Source: Ruminococcus flavefaciens (GTDB lineage Bacteria > Bacillota > Clostridia > Oscillospirales > Ruminococcaceae). From it: a stretch of DNA of 64,000 nt. Numbering within the stretch: position 1 is the stretch's first letter; every line of letters starts with the position of its first letter. The DNA lies in assembly GCF_900143025.1 (NCBI RefSeq), contig NZ_FRCT01000006.1:62001-126000 (forward strand), read 5' to 3'. The notes beneath the pieces were generated by a model, which was not told where the DNA came from, searched no databases, and was given only the letters and a program-made list of their open reading frames with translations. Below, in pieces: positions 16,658 to 25,134 of the stretch. Position numbers and translations under genes: made by a program.

Positions 16658-16819
16658 CTGTAACCAAAATACTCCTTCTGCAATAGGGCAAAAAAACGCC
16701 TAAAATCAACGGAAAAACATTGATTATCAGAAAATTTATTTTTATATTCTCTGTTTTGCACGAAAAACGATGAGTGGATTTGTTGCAATTGATGAAAATT
16801 CTGGAGCTTTCTTACTGGT

Positions 16820-16838
16820 GGGCGGCGGCACGCCGCCC
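16820..16838. repeat. GGGCG-type palindrome, copy C
   Basis: GGGCGGCG and CGCCGCCC form a perfect 8-bp palindrome around GCA, followed by CTAC. Confidence 0.8.
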
Positions 16839-16880
16839 CTACATGGGGAATGCGTTATTTGTGTGGTTTGTGAAAACGGC

Positions 16881-16899
16881 GGGCGCACACTGTGCGCCC
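16881..16899. repeat. GGGCG-type palindrome, copy D
   Basis: GGGCGCACA and TGTGCGCCC form a perfect 9-bp palindrome around one base, followed by CTAC as in copy C. Copies C and D are 61 bp apart. Confidence 0.8.
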
Positions 16900-16956
16900 C
16901 TACAATAGTTTCATTGTTTTTTTCAAGATGGGCAGTCTTTTATTCACAAAAATCTA

Positions 16957-16985
16957 TTGACAGGACGGCTGAAATATTATATAAT
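16957..16985 (+). promoter_or_regulatory. Consensus sigma-A promoter upstream of rny
   Basis: TTGACA, a 17-bp spacer and TATAAT are all perfect. The nearest gene start is 300 bp downstream, so it drives either a long rny leader or a separate small RNA. Confidence 0.85.
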
Positions 16986-16991
16986 AATTAT

Positions 16992-17143
16992 GTTGTATTT
17001 ATTTGCATAATATTACTTTGGCAGTATATGCAGCTTTGTTTTAAATCATTATCCGCAAAGGACGATATATATACAGTTCCTGCGGCTCTAAATATGATAA
17101 ACAAAACAAATTTGGACGGGGATCATAACGTCCGTCTATTTTT
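16992..17143 (+). ncRNA. Possible small RNA or long rny leader
   Basis: A transcript from the consensus promoter would have no good protein gene for about 150 nt. It reaches a weak terminator-like hairpin (GACGG 17115-17119 with CCGTC 17132-17136) followed by TATTTTTT. A second small palindrome (GATCC/GGATC) and a GCGG/CCGC hairpin at about 17203 follow before rny. No RNA family was recognised. Confidence 0.3.
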
Positions 17144-17289
17144 TGCGGGTCGGATCCTTTGGGGGATCGGCTCTTGATCTATATATTTACAAATGAATAA
17201 AATAAGCGGCATTTACCGCCTTTCAGTAATAATTAAAAATTAGGATACAAACTTTTGATTATTTTTACAAAAAGGAGGTAATGCACTGT

Positions 17290-18867
17290 ATGAACTTAGG
17301 TCTGGCTATTGTTCTTATCATCGTTGCGCTCGTACTGGGCGTAGGCGCAGGATATGTTCTGTTCTACAAAAAGGGCGTTGAGGCTGGCGTTGAAAAGCGT
17401 AAGCACGATGCAGAAGCTATCGTAGGTTCTGCTGAACAGCAGGCTGAGCGTATCATAGAGGACGCTGAGAAGGACGCTGACAATAAGAAGAAAAGTGCCC
17501 TTATCGAGGCTAAGGACGAAATACATAAGCTCCGTACAGAAGCAGACAAGGAGATCAAGGATCGCAGAGCAGAGCTGTCTCGTCAGGAAAGACGTATGCA
17601 GCAGAAGGAAGAAAACTTAGACAAGAAAACTGATAACCTTGAAAAGAAAGAGGAAACACTCAACCAGAAGATCAAATCAGCTGACGAAAAGCTGAAGGAG
17701 GCTGACTCTATAAAGAAGAGCCAGATGGATATTCTGGAGCGTATTTCCGAATTCACCAAGGATCAGGCTAAGGAGTATATCATCTCAAAGCTTGAGGACG
17801 ATCTGGTGCATGAAAAGGCTGTTAAGATAGCAGCTTACGAGCAGGTCATCAAGGACGAATGTCAGGAGAAGGCAAGAAGCTATATCTCACTGGCTATCGC
17901 TAAGGTGGCTGCGGATCAGGTATCAGAGGCGGCAGTTTCTGTTGTACCTCTTCCAAATGACGAAATGAAGGGTCGTATTATCGGCCGTGAAGGCCGTAAC
18001 ATCAGAACCCTCGAAACTCTGACAGGTGTTGATCTTATTATTGATGATACTCCTGAGGCTATCACTATTTCCTGCTTTGACCAGATCAGACGTGAGGTCG
18101 CAAGGATCGCTCTCGAAAAGCTTATCGCTGACGGTAGAATCCACCCGACACGTATTGAGGAAATGGTCGAGAAGGCTAAGCGTGAGGTGGAGTACCGCAT
18201 CAAGCAGGAGGGTGAACGTGCTGTTATCGAGACAAACGTTCACGGTCTTAATCACGAGCTTATAAAGCTTATCGGTCGTCTTAAATTCCGTACAAGCTAC
18301 AGACAGAATGTGCTCGATCACTCGATCGAGGTTGCCAAGCTCTGCGGAGTTCTTGCTTCAGAGCTGGGAGTTGACGCAAATATTGCAAGACGTGCAGGTC
18401 TTCTCCACGATATCGGTAAGGCTCTTACTTCCGAGATCGAGGGCTCGCACGTTCAGATAGGCGTTGATGTTTGTAAAAAATACAACGAAAATCCTGTTAT
18501 TATCCATGCTGTTGAGGCACATCATAACGATGTCGAGCCAAAAACAGTTATTGCCTGCATAGTTCAGGCAGCCGACGCTATCTCCGCTGCAAGACCTGCC
18601 GCAAGAAGCGAAAACTACGAAAGCTATATCAAACGTCTTCAGAAGCTTGAGGAGATATGCAACTCCTATGACGGCGTTGAGAAGTGCTTTGCAGTACAGG
18701 CAGGACGTGAAGTCAGGATCATGGTTATGCCTGAGGTCATCAATGATGAAAAGATGGTCCTCGTTGCAAGACAGATCGCTCAGCAGATCGAATCTGAAAT
18801 GGATTATCCGGGTCAGATCAAGGTCAATATCATTCGTGAGAGCAGAGTTACTGACTACGCTAAATAA
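17290..18867 (+). CDS. rny: Ribonuclease Y
   Basis: RNase Y is the membrane-anchored endoribonuclease that starts mRNA decay in Firmicutes. The 525-residue protein has an N-terminal transmembrane helix ([19 protein letters not shown]), a long charged coiled coil (about residues 35-190), a KH domain ([15 protein letters not shown]) and an HD domain with the metal motif HDIGKAL and later HAVEAHHND. The start is the ATG at 17290, 10 bp after AAAGGAGGT; the ATG at 17281 is too close to that site. Single gene with its own terminator. Confidence 0.97.
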   Translation: MNLGLAIVLIIVALVLGVGAGYVLFYKKGVEAGVEKRKHDAEAIVGSAEQQAERIIEDAEKDADNKKKSALIEAKDEIHKLRTEADKEIKDRRAELSRQERRMQQKEENLDKKTDNLEKKEETLNQKIKSADEKLKEADSIKKSQMDILERISEFTKDQAKEYIISKLEDDLVHEKAVKIAAYEQVIKDECQEKARSYISLAIAKVAADQVSEAAVSVVPLPNDEMKGRIIGREGRNIRTLETLTGVDLIIDDTPEAITISCFDQIRREVARIALEKLIADGRIHPTRIEEMVEKAKREVEYRIKQEGERAVIETNVHGLNHELIKLIGRLKFRTSYRQNVLDHSIEVAKLCGVLASELGVDANIARRAGLLHDIGKALTSEIEGSHVQIGVDVCKKYNENPVIIHAVEAHHNDVEPKTVIACIVQAADAISAARPAARSENYESYIKRLQKLEEICNSYDGVEKCFAVQAGREVRIMVMPEVINDEKMVLVARQIAQQIESEMDYPGQIKVNIIRESRVTDYAK

Positions 18868-18903
18868 TGTGTTTATGCGGTAAATAGTGAACGCAGAACG
18901 TTC

Positions 18904-18936
18904 GGCTGTCGGGCATTATGCTCGACAGCCTTTTTA
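18904..18936 (+). terminator. Terminator of rny
   Basis: GGCTGTCG and CGACAGCC form an 8-bp stem with an inner GCA/TGC pairing, followed by TTTTT. Confidence 0.92.
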
Positions 18937-19018
18937 TTTCACTGTGGAGACATAAGGAGGTATGCTCCTTGTGTTTTCAGAATGAAATATGTCTTTTTAC
19001 GGTAAAGGGGGATTTTTA

Positions 19019-20731
19019 ATGAAAAAGGCTTCATTTTTCAAGGCGCTGACATCATTGGCTGCAACAGCTGTGATGGCTGCTGCGATGTTCCCTGCAAGTG
19101 CGGGGGCTGCGTGGGAAAAGGTCTGTACGCTTGGTGACCTGAACCGTGATACTCAGGTAAATGTGGCGGATATAGTTGTGCTTTCAAAAAATCTGCACGG
19201 CACTGCCAAGTTTGACGAGAAAAGCGTGTACAGTGTGTCGGGCTCGCAGAGGTATTCCGTAGAGTATTCAAACGGTGAGCACAGGGACGCTGTTATAAAT
19301 AACGGAGCTATCCAGAAGGCGGATATCAATATCGACGGTGTCGTGGATATCCATGACCTTGTAGAGCTCAGAAAATGTGTTCTGAACAGTAATTACAGGG
19401 GAAATGTTGTGCAATGGATCCCCGAAACAACAACTACCACCACAACTACCACGACGACAACAACTACCACCACAACCACTACTACCACTACAACTACCGC
19501 TCCGAAAAAGGACTTTGTTACTGCTCCTGTGCGCGATATGTACGGAACACTGCCATCTCAGGGCGATGCAAACCTCATAATATTCTATGTGGACTTCCCT
19601 GACTGCAAGTTCAGTTACGAGCCGTCTACGGACAGGATAGAGGAGATAGCCTTCGGCGGTGATAATAAAAATTCAAAGATGTACCCGTTTGAGAGCTTTT
19701 CCGCTTTCTATTCGAGGGCTTCAAAGGGAAACATGAACCTGAAGGGCAAGGCTTTCAGATATACCTGCAAGAAAAATATTAGCAACTATCAGGGCGACGT
19801 TTACAAGAAAGATTTTACTACTGAAGTAATAAAGAATATGGACAGTCAGGTCGACTATTCAAAATTTGATGCGAACCATGACGGTGTGATAGATGCGATC
19901 CTCTTCTGTGTACCAAGCTCGTCTGACGAGCAGGACTGGTGGCCCTGTGCAGGAGGGTTCGGCGGCGACTACTGGATGAGAGTTGACGGTATGTATATAG
20001 GTCACGTTATAACAGGAAACGCCGATATAAAGTCTGACAGCGACTATACAAACTTCACCTCCACATATCTCCACGAAATGGGTCACTGTATGGGACTTCC
20101 CGACTATTATCTGTACGGCGTAGATGACTTTGAGGGTATGCACGGTTCGGCTGGCTATGACCTTATGGACGAGGCTTATTCGGACTTCAGCGCGGTATCA
20201 AAGCTTATGCTGGGCTGGTACAGAGAGGATCAGATACAGGTCTATGACAGATCAAAGGGCACTCAGACCTTTACCCTGACAAATGGTCAGTCAGATGACG
20301 GCAATTGCCTTATTATACCGTATAACGGGCTGGATAGCCATTATAAATCGGAATACTTTATCCTTGAATATACCACACTGGATAACAATAACTCTCAGGT
20401 CAAGGGGCATTTCTGGTGGAGACCTACGGGAAGCGGCGTAAGAGTGCTTCATATAGAGGCTACGGAAGCTGATGATGGCTGGCGCAAATACTTCCTGTAT
20501 GAGAGCGGAAATGACGAGTATACCGATACAAATGCGGGAAGACGCTTTATAAGGCTGATAGACGACGGCGATAAGGACAATCTCTTCAGAGAGGGAGCAG
20601 TCATAAACAGCAATGTAAGCGGCTTCAGGTGGTATGACTCCAGCGGCAGACAGACTGTTGATCCGAAGGTCACCATAACTGTAGGAAAAAAGGAAGGCAA
20701 CAGCTACACTGTTACTGTAACTCCTAATTAA
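19019..20731 (+). CDS. Secreted M6-family metalloprotease with N-terminal dockerin
   Basis: The 570-residue protein begins with a signal peptide (about residues 1-31). An N-terminal dockerin follows, with two calcium-loop repeats (GDLNRDTQVNVADIVVLSK and ADINIDGVVDIHDLVELRK) separated by a roughly 45-residue insert. A pure threonine linker of about 20 residues comes next, then a metalloprotease domain with the zinc motif HEMGHCMGLPD (near residue 352). The catalytic domain resembles immune-inhibitor-A/M6 peptidases. The dockerin should dock it into a cellulosome through a cohesin, delivering proteolysis at the plant fibre or trimming cellulosomal proteins. Dockerin before the enzyme is less usual than after it. 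Start at the ATG after AAAGGGGG. Confidence 0.9.
   Translation: MKKASFFKALTSLAATAVMAAAMFPASAGAAWEKVCTLGDLNRDTQVNVADIVVLSKNLHGTAKFDEKSVYSVSGSQRYSVEYSNGEHRDAVINNGAIQKADINIDGVVDIHDLVELRKCVLNSNYRGNVVQWIPETTTTTTTTTTTTTTTTTTTTTTTTAPKKDFVTAPVRDMYGTLPSQGDANLIIFYVDFPDCKFSYEPSTDRIEEIAFGGDNKNSKMYPFESFSAFYSRASKGNMNLKGKAFRYTCKKNISNYQGDVYKKDFTTEVIKNMDSQVDYSKFDANHDGVIDAILFCVPSSSDEQDWWPCAGGFGGDYWMRVDGMYIGHVITGNADIKSDSDYTNFTSTYLHEMGHCMGLPDYYLYGVDDFEGMHGSAGYDLMDEAYSDFSAVSKLMLGWYREDQIQVYDRSKGTQTFTLTNGQSDDGNCLIIPYNGLDSHYKSEYFILEYTTLDNNNSQVKGHFWWRPTGSGVRVLHIEATEADDGWRKYFLYESGNDEYTDTNAGRRFIRLIDDGDKDNLFREGAVINSNVSGFRWYDSSGRQTVDPKVTITVGKKEGNSYTVTVTPN
19425..19500 (+). repeat. Threonine-codon (ACN) linker tract
   Basis: About 20 consecutive Thr codons, mixing ACA, ACT, ACC and ACG, form a flexible, probably O-glycosylated, linker between the dockerin and the protease. 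Confidence 0.9.
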
Positions 20732-20770
20732 TAAATCTGCGTAAGCTTTCAGGAAGGAAAGAAACAAAAC

Positions 20771-22225
20771 ATGGCAAAAACTATATTTCACTCAACCGAA
20801 AAATCAAACTTTATTCTTAATATGAACGAGGAACAGTATTCAAAGCTGGCTTCAAGAGGTCTTGCGGCTGCTATGATGACGGCTCCGCTGCTGACATTAG
20901 TACCCGAGATAACAGACAAAGCGAGCTATTCGTTTACATCAGGCGGACTTGTTATTGGCGGTGTTATCGCAATGATAATCGCTATCATAGGTCTGATGAA
21001 AAAATATATCAGCAAGTGGAATATTTTCCCTGTCTGTGCTATGGCAGCAATGGTGCTGTGGGGCATAATGTCCCTCGTAAAGGGCTGTGACCTTGAAATA
21101 TCATTTTACGGCTTCCCCGAAAGAGGAGAGGGACTGCTTGCGATACTGTTCTATTTCTGCTTCTTTACCTCTGCTGCATCGCTGAAGCGGGAAACTGCAA
21201 TAAAAACCGTTATCGACGGAATTGTGGGAGTCGGAATACTAAACAGCGTTATTGCTCTTATACAGATATTCACAGGCAAGCTCAGTCATTACCGTTTAGC
21301 TGTTGATGAAGTTATAAATGCGGCTTCGGGACTGGTCATGTCGCCGCTCTTCCTTGCAATGCTTCTCACACTTTCGCTTACTGCGGCACTTATAGGATTC
21401 CTCACATCTGAGGAAAAAAAGCGCAGGATAGTTTTCATATGCTCCTCGCTCCTTTTCTCGTTCGTGATGATGTTCACATATTCGCTTATCGGCTTCTGCG
21501 GACTCGGTCTTGCAGTCATCATAGCTTTCATAGCTGCAATTGTGCTGAAAGCTCCTAAAAAGCGCCTTGTATGCATACCGTCATGCCTTATTGCGGCAGG
21601 TGCTGCAATAGCTGTTGTTTTCGGCGGAGTTATCGGAAATATCAGTTCATACAAGCTCTATGACGGCGTTATACTCTGGTGGTCGGATTCATATAAAAGA
21701 GCGTCGGCTTGTGCCATATACGATCCCGAAAAGGTGGATATCACCGATACATTAGATGTATATACATATCTTAATTATAAGTCATCTGAGATAATCAGGA
21801 AAAATCCTCTTTACGGAGTAGGTCCCGATCAGCTTGGTCTTGTTACCCTTAATTTCAGTGAGGAAATACCTCAGAATCTTACTCTTGCACAGTATATTAT
21901 ACACCCTAATAATAAGGGTTCATTCGATAAGGTGTACAATGAGTATCTCTACACATCTGTTACAAGAGGACTTCCTTCACTGGCTGCGCTGGTCCTCACA
22001 CTTCTCGGTTCGCTGATACTGGGAATCAAGTCCTTCCGCAGAAGGAAAACGGTGGAGGCTTTTACAGTATGTGCTGTTACAGCGGCAGGTGTGCTGATAT
22101 ACTTGATATGCTGTAGCTGTATCGCGGTCGCACCTGTTTTCTGGACTGCCGCAGGAGCTGCCTGTGCAGGCATAACCACCGATAAGGAAAAGAAGGCACA
22201 GAAAAAGCTTGCAAAGAAAAAATAA
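20771..22225 (+). CDS. O-antigen ligase-like polytopic membrane protein
   Basis: The 484-residue protein has about 10-11 predicted transmembrane helices and a large extracytoplasmic loop after residue 290. The loop contains NPLYGVGPDQLG and later FDKVYNEYLYTSVTRGLPSL, a version of the HNEyLqllvetGl motif of Wzy/WaaL polymerases and ligases. It may join or polymerise surface glycans, or glycosylate secreted proteins in the manner of PglL-type ligases. Substrate unknown. The C-terminus is a Lys-rich tail. It lies 39 bp after the dockerin protease with a ribosome site GGAAGGAAAG. A strong terminator follows. Confidence 0.78.
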   Translation: MAKTIFHSTEKSNFILNMNEEQYSKLASRGLAAAMMTAPLLTLVPEITDKASYSFTSGGLVIGGVIAMIIAIIGLMKKYISKWNIFPVCAMAAMVLWGIMSLVKGCDLEISFYGFPERGEGLLAILFYFCFFTSAASLKRETAIKTVIDGIVGVGILNSVIALIQIFTGKLSHYRLAVDEVINAASGLVMSPLFLAMLLTLSLTAALIGFLTSEEKKRRIVFICSSLLFSFVMMFTYSLIGFCGLGLAVIIAFIAAIVLKAPKKRLVCIPSCLIAAGAAIAVVFGGVIGNISSYKLYDGVILWWSDSYKRASACAIYDPEKVDITDTLDVYTYLNYKSSEIIRKNPLYGVGPDQLGLVTLNFSEEIPQNLTLAQYIIHPNNKGSFDKVYNEYLYTSVTRGLPSLAALVLTLLGSLILGIKSFRRRKTVEAFTVCAVTAAGVLIYLICCSCIAVAPVFWTAAGAACAGITTDKEKKAQKKLAKKK

Positions 22226-22234
22226 TGACATCAC

Positions 22235-22268
22235 AAAAGCCTGAGAGACTGACTCTCAGGCTTTTTTT
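22235..22268 (+). terminator. Terminator
   Basis: AAAGCCTGAGA and TCTCAGGCTTT form a perfect 11-bp stem with T-run, after the O-antigen-ligase-like gene. Confidence 0.93.
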
Positions 22269-22323
22269 GCGTAAATACGCGGATATATCATATTTTTTGT
22301 AAGTAGAGACTAACAAAAAGCTC

Positions 22324-22351
22324 TTGATTTTTTGTCATAATATGATACAAT
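22324..22351 (+). promoter_or_regulatory. Sigma-A promoter of the ferredoxin gene
   Basis: TTGATT and TACAAT with a 16-bp spacer, about 50 bp before the start. Confidence 0.7.
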
Positions 22352-22403
22352 GTAAATAACGAGGAGCAGGTAAGCTCCCGATTAATACGGAGGTGCATGT
22401 ATA

Positions 22404-22574
22404 ATGGCATATATTATTTCTGATGATTGTGTAATGTGCGGTGCTTGCGCTGGCGAGTGCCCAGTAGGCGCAATTTCTGAGGGCGACGGAAAGTACACTA
22501 TCGACGCAGATGCTTGTGTTGAGTGCGGTGCTTGTGCAGGCGTATGTCCTGTTGGCGCTCCTAACGCTGAGTAA
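22404..22574 (+). CDS. 2[4Fe-4S] ferredoxin
   Basis: The 56-residue protein is a clostridial-type ferredoxin. It carries two cluster motifs, CVMCGACAGECPVG and CVECGACAGVCPVG, each with the full CxxCxxCxxxCP pattern. It carries low-potential electrons in the cytoplasm, for example for pyruvate:ferredoxin oxidoreductase or hydrogenase. A GGAGGT ribosome site lies 9 bp before the ATG. The gene has its own promoter and a strong terminator, so it is monocistronic and probably highly expressed. Confidence 0.96.
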   Translation: MAYIISDDCVMCGACAGECPVGAISEGDGKYTIDADACVECGACAGVCPVGAPNAE

Positions 22575-22584
22575 TCAAAAAGCG

Positions 22585-22620
22585 TAAGCAGTTCCTTATA
22601 ACGGAACTGCTTATTTTTTT
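22585..22620 (+). terminator. Terminator of the ferredoxin gene
   Basis: TAAGCAGTTCC and GGAACTGCTTA form an 11-bp stem followed by a run of T. Confidence 0.93.
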
Positions 22621-22628
22621 ACTGTTTA

Positions 22629-22811
22629 TTATTCGCAGCAGCCTGAGCGCTTTACGAATGAATTGCAGTCGGTACACTCGGGGACGGTAGGATCAGCCTC
22701 GTGTGTGCCCACCGAAATGCAGTCGAGAGAACAGTAATTCTCGGATACAAGGTTGTGGCGGCACTGTGAAACGTCACATTTGATACTCTTGTTTTTCTTC
22801 ATTTCTTCCAT
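22629..22811 (-). CDS. DUF1540 cysteine-rich small protein
   Basis: The 60-residue protein has one DUF1540 unit with C-x(4)-C, ENYCSLDC and a terminal CTDC plus CC, about eight cysteines in total. The family is found in spore-forming and other Firmicutes and is thought to bind a metal, but no function is established. The start is the internal ATG (MEEMKKNK) because GGAG lies 9 bp upstream of it; the reading frame is open five codons further. It faces the ferredoxin gene tail to tail. Confidence 0.85.
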   Translation of the reverse strand: MEEMKKNKSIKCDVSQCRHNLVSENYCSLDCISVGTHEADPTVPECTDCNSFVKRSGCCE

Positions 22812-23007
22812 GATAAACATCTCCATTTTGAAATTGTCCTTATGGACTATATATATTCTGCCGCAATAATTATGAATTATTCGTTATAGATTTATTACAG
22901 CACGAAAACAAAACGGGAGAAATATTGACTTTTTCGTCGGTTTATGATAATATAATCATGAAGAGGGGACAAACTCTCTTAATGATATTTTTATGGAGGG
23001 GATCTAT

Positions 23008-24972
23008 ATGTCAAATTATGATCAGAACAATGGCTTCGACAATTCTCAGTTCGATTCTGAAACAAGTGCTTTCGGTGTTGAGAATGTCACAAAAAAGAGT
23101 AAGGGAAAGAAAGCAGCGCTGATAGGGGGTATATCTGCGGCTGTAGTAGTAGGCGGCGGTGCAGCAGCTTACGCATTTTCCGATACTGTAAAAAATCAGG
23201 TAAAGCTTCGTCTCAGCAAGCCTGAGAAGTATTACGCATGGGTAACTGAGAAAAACTCAGAGACTCTCGGCGAAATGCTCAGTGAAAGCTACAAGAAACG
23301 CCTCGACAACATGAAGAAGGGACAGGAGTTAGATCTTTCTGTTTACTATGAGGCAAATGATAACGTTAAGGATCTCATCATTGACGAGATCTTCGGCGGA
23401 AGAGGCGATGATGAGGAAGAAAAACAGGTAATCGACATCATCAGAAATACCGATAAATATGCTCTGTCTGCAAACCTTGCAAGCAAAAAGGGCAATATGA
23501 AAACAAGCGTTGGTCTTGACCTTGATGACGAACGTATCGTAAGCTTTGACGTTGCAGGAAATACAGATGAAATGGACTATTTCTTCCGTATTCCCGAACT
23601 CAAGGAAAAGTGGCTTGGATTTGACGCTTCAGGCGTTGAGGATCAGCTCGGCGACGCAGGAATGAAGGAGATAATCGACGCATACAAGGATATCCTCAAG
23701 GATCCCGGTTCATTCCTTTCACCTGAGGACCTTGAAACAGAGGTAAACAGATATACAGGTGTATGGTCGAGATTTGTCGATGAGGTAAAGCTTGAAAAGA
23801 GCGAAGAGATCGACATCTGCGATATCACTGTAAAGTATACCGTGGCTACAGTTGAACTCAACGACAAGGATATGGATAAGCTCGAGCTTGAGTTCCTCAA
23901 GGAACTGAAGAGCGACAAGATCATCAAGAATATCGTTACTGACAAACTTGATATCGTTGATGAGGACGAGTTTGAAGAGTCTATTCAGGACGAGATCGAC
24001 TCTGTAAAGGAAGATCTTGACGATAACGAATACGACAAGGAAACTCTTGTAACAATAGATACTTATATCGACGCTACAGGTACTATCCGCGGCTTCAATT
24101 TTGCAACTGAGGACGCAGAGCTCTTTATGGCTCTCGGCAAGGACGGCGACAGCATCAGAGGCGAGATGAAGGCAACTGACGAAGACGGCGAGAATCCTTT
24201 CACTGTTAAGCTCAGTGCTGAGGAAAACGGCAAGAAGTACAGCGGAGATATTACCTTCACTTACAGCAAATATTCATACAGTGATGACGATAAGGTAACT
24301 AAGGAAGCTGTTTTAAAGTTTGACGACTTTGAGGTCGTTGACGAGGAGAAGGGCTATGTAAATGGTGATGTTGCTATCAATATCCCTGATGTGGATCCTA
24401 TCGACATTGCTCTCAGCTCTGACGGCAAGAAGCAGGACGTTAATTTTGCACTCCGCATCGAAGGAACAGATTACGGCAAGGTCGGATTTACATATGGCAT
24501 AAAGTACGGTACAGATGTTGACGTTCCCGATAAGGGCGACGCTCTTATGCTGGATGAGAACAGCATAAAGAACTTCAAGTTAGATGAGTATGTGACCGAG
24601 GACGAGCTCAGCGGCTTTTTCAAGGATATTCTCAAGAAGGTCGGTTTCTCTGACAAGTTTGTTGACGAATATGCAAGTGATATAACAGACTCTGTATTCG
24701 ATGAGGTCGACAGTGAATTCGGCGATTATGATGACGACGACTTTGACTGGGACAGTGATGATGACGACTTCGATTGGGACAGTGATGATGATGACGACTG
24801 GGACTGGGACAGCGATGACGACGACGATGATTTCGGAAGTTCATCATATAAGTTCGATCCCGATGACTTTAAATACGAGGACTATAAGAAATACATGACA
24901 GAAGAAGAATTCGAGGAATACGTTGATGAAATGAAGAAATACTATGAAGAATTGGAAAAGAAGGCTTCATAA
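23008..24972 (+). CDS. Membrane-anchored hypothetical protein with an Asp/Trp-rich tail
   Basis: The 654-residue protein has a roughly 33-residue cytoplasmic head, one transmembrane helix (AALIGGISAAVVVGGGAAAYAF) and a very acidic outside region of more than 550 residues. The outside part alternates beta strands with charged helices and resembles lipoprotein-like or YcdB-like sensory domains, but no family can be named with confidence. Near residues 570-615 the chain holds repeats of D-F-D-W-D-S-D-D-D-D, which could bind calcium. The C-terminus is helical (EEFEEYVDEMKKYYEELEKK). The start ATG follows GGAGGG at 7 bp. It is a single gene with its own terminator. Confidence 0.7.
   Translation: MSNYDQNNGFDNSQFDSETSAFGVENVTKKSKGKKAALIGGISAAVVVGGGAAAYAFSDTVKNQVKLRLSKPEKYYAWVTEKNSETLGEMLSESYKKRLDNMKKGQELDLSVYYEANDNVKDLIIDEIFGGRGDDEEEKQVIDIIRNTDKYALSANLASKKGNMKTSVGLDLDDERIVSFDVAGNTDEMDYFFRIPELKEKWLGFDASGVEDQLGDAGMKEIIDAYKDILKDPGSFLSPEDLETEVNRYTGVWSRFVDEVKLEKSEEIDICDITVKYTVATVELNDKDMDKLELEFLKELKSDKIIKNIVTDKLDIVDEDEFEESIQDEIDSVKEDLDDNEYDKETLVTIDTYIDATGTIRGFNFATEDAELFMALGKDGDSIRGEMKATDEDGENPFTVKLSAEENGKKYSGDITFTYSKYSYSDDDKVTKEAVLKFDDFEVVDEEKGYVNGDVAINIPDVDPIDIALSSDGKKQDVNFALRIEGTDYGKVGFTYGIKYGTDVDVPDKGDALMLDENSIKNFKLDEYVTEDELSGFFKDILKKVGFSDKFVDEYASDITDSVFDEVDSEFGDYDDDDFDWDSDDDDFDWDSDDDDDWDWDSDDDDDDFGSSSYKFDPDDFKYEDYKKYMTEEEFEEYVDEMKKYYEELEKKAS
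24733..24835 (+). repeat. Tandem Asp/Trp codon repeat
   Basis: Short imperfect tandem units built on GACTGGGACAGTGATGATGA encode repeated DWDSDDDD blocks in the preceding gene. Such tracts are prone to length change. Confidence 0.85.
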
Positions 24973-24984
24973 CAAAGAATAAGA

Positions 24985-25013
24985 AAAGACCTCCGTTTAA
25001 CGGAGGTCTTTTT
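24985..25013 (+). terminator. Terminator
   Basis: AAAGACCTCCG and CGGAGGTCTTT form an 11-bp stem with TTTAA loop and T-run. Confidence 0.93.
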
Positions 25014-25100
25014 ATGTTATTTACTTAAATCCATTGTATGGTACGGCGTCACGAAATCTCCAAATGTTTTTTCTGAATATGAAAGGAGCTGTTCCCGTGC

Positions 25101-25131
25101 AAAAATAAAAGGGACGAAATAGCGTCCCTTT
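25101..25131 (-). terminator. Terminator of the coaBC run
   Basis: On the minus strand AAAGGGACG/CGTCCCTTT forms a 9-bp stem followed by TTATTTTT. Confidence 0.88.
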
Positions 25132-25134
25132 GGA

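Larger units (their letters stand above)
16658..16956. other. Intergenic stretch with two palindromic repeats
   Basis: AT-rich sequence after the GT2 terminator. Apart from the two GGGCG-type palindromes at 16820 and 16881 no feature is seen. A reading frame crossing it has no ribosome site and reads through the palindromes, so it is not called. Confidence 0.5.

Noticed and set aside
16770..17177. 135-codon frame
   Set aside because: It crosses two palindromic repeats and a consensus promoter, has no ribosome site and no recognisable protein features.
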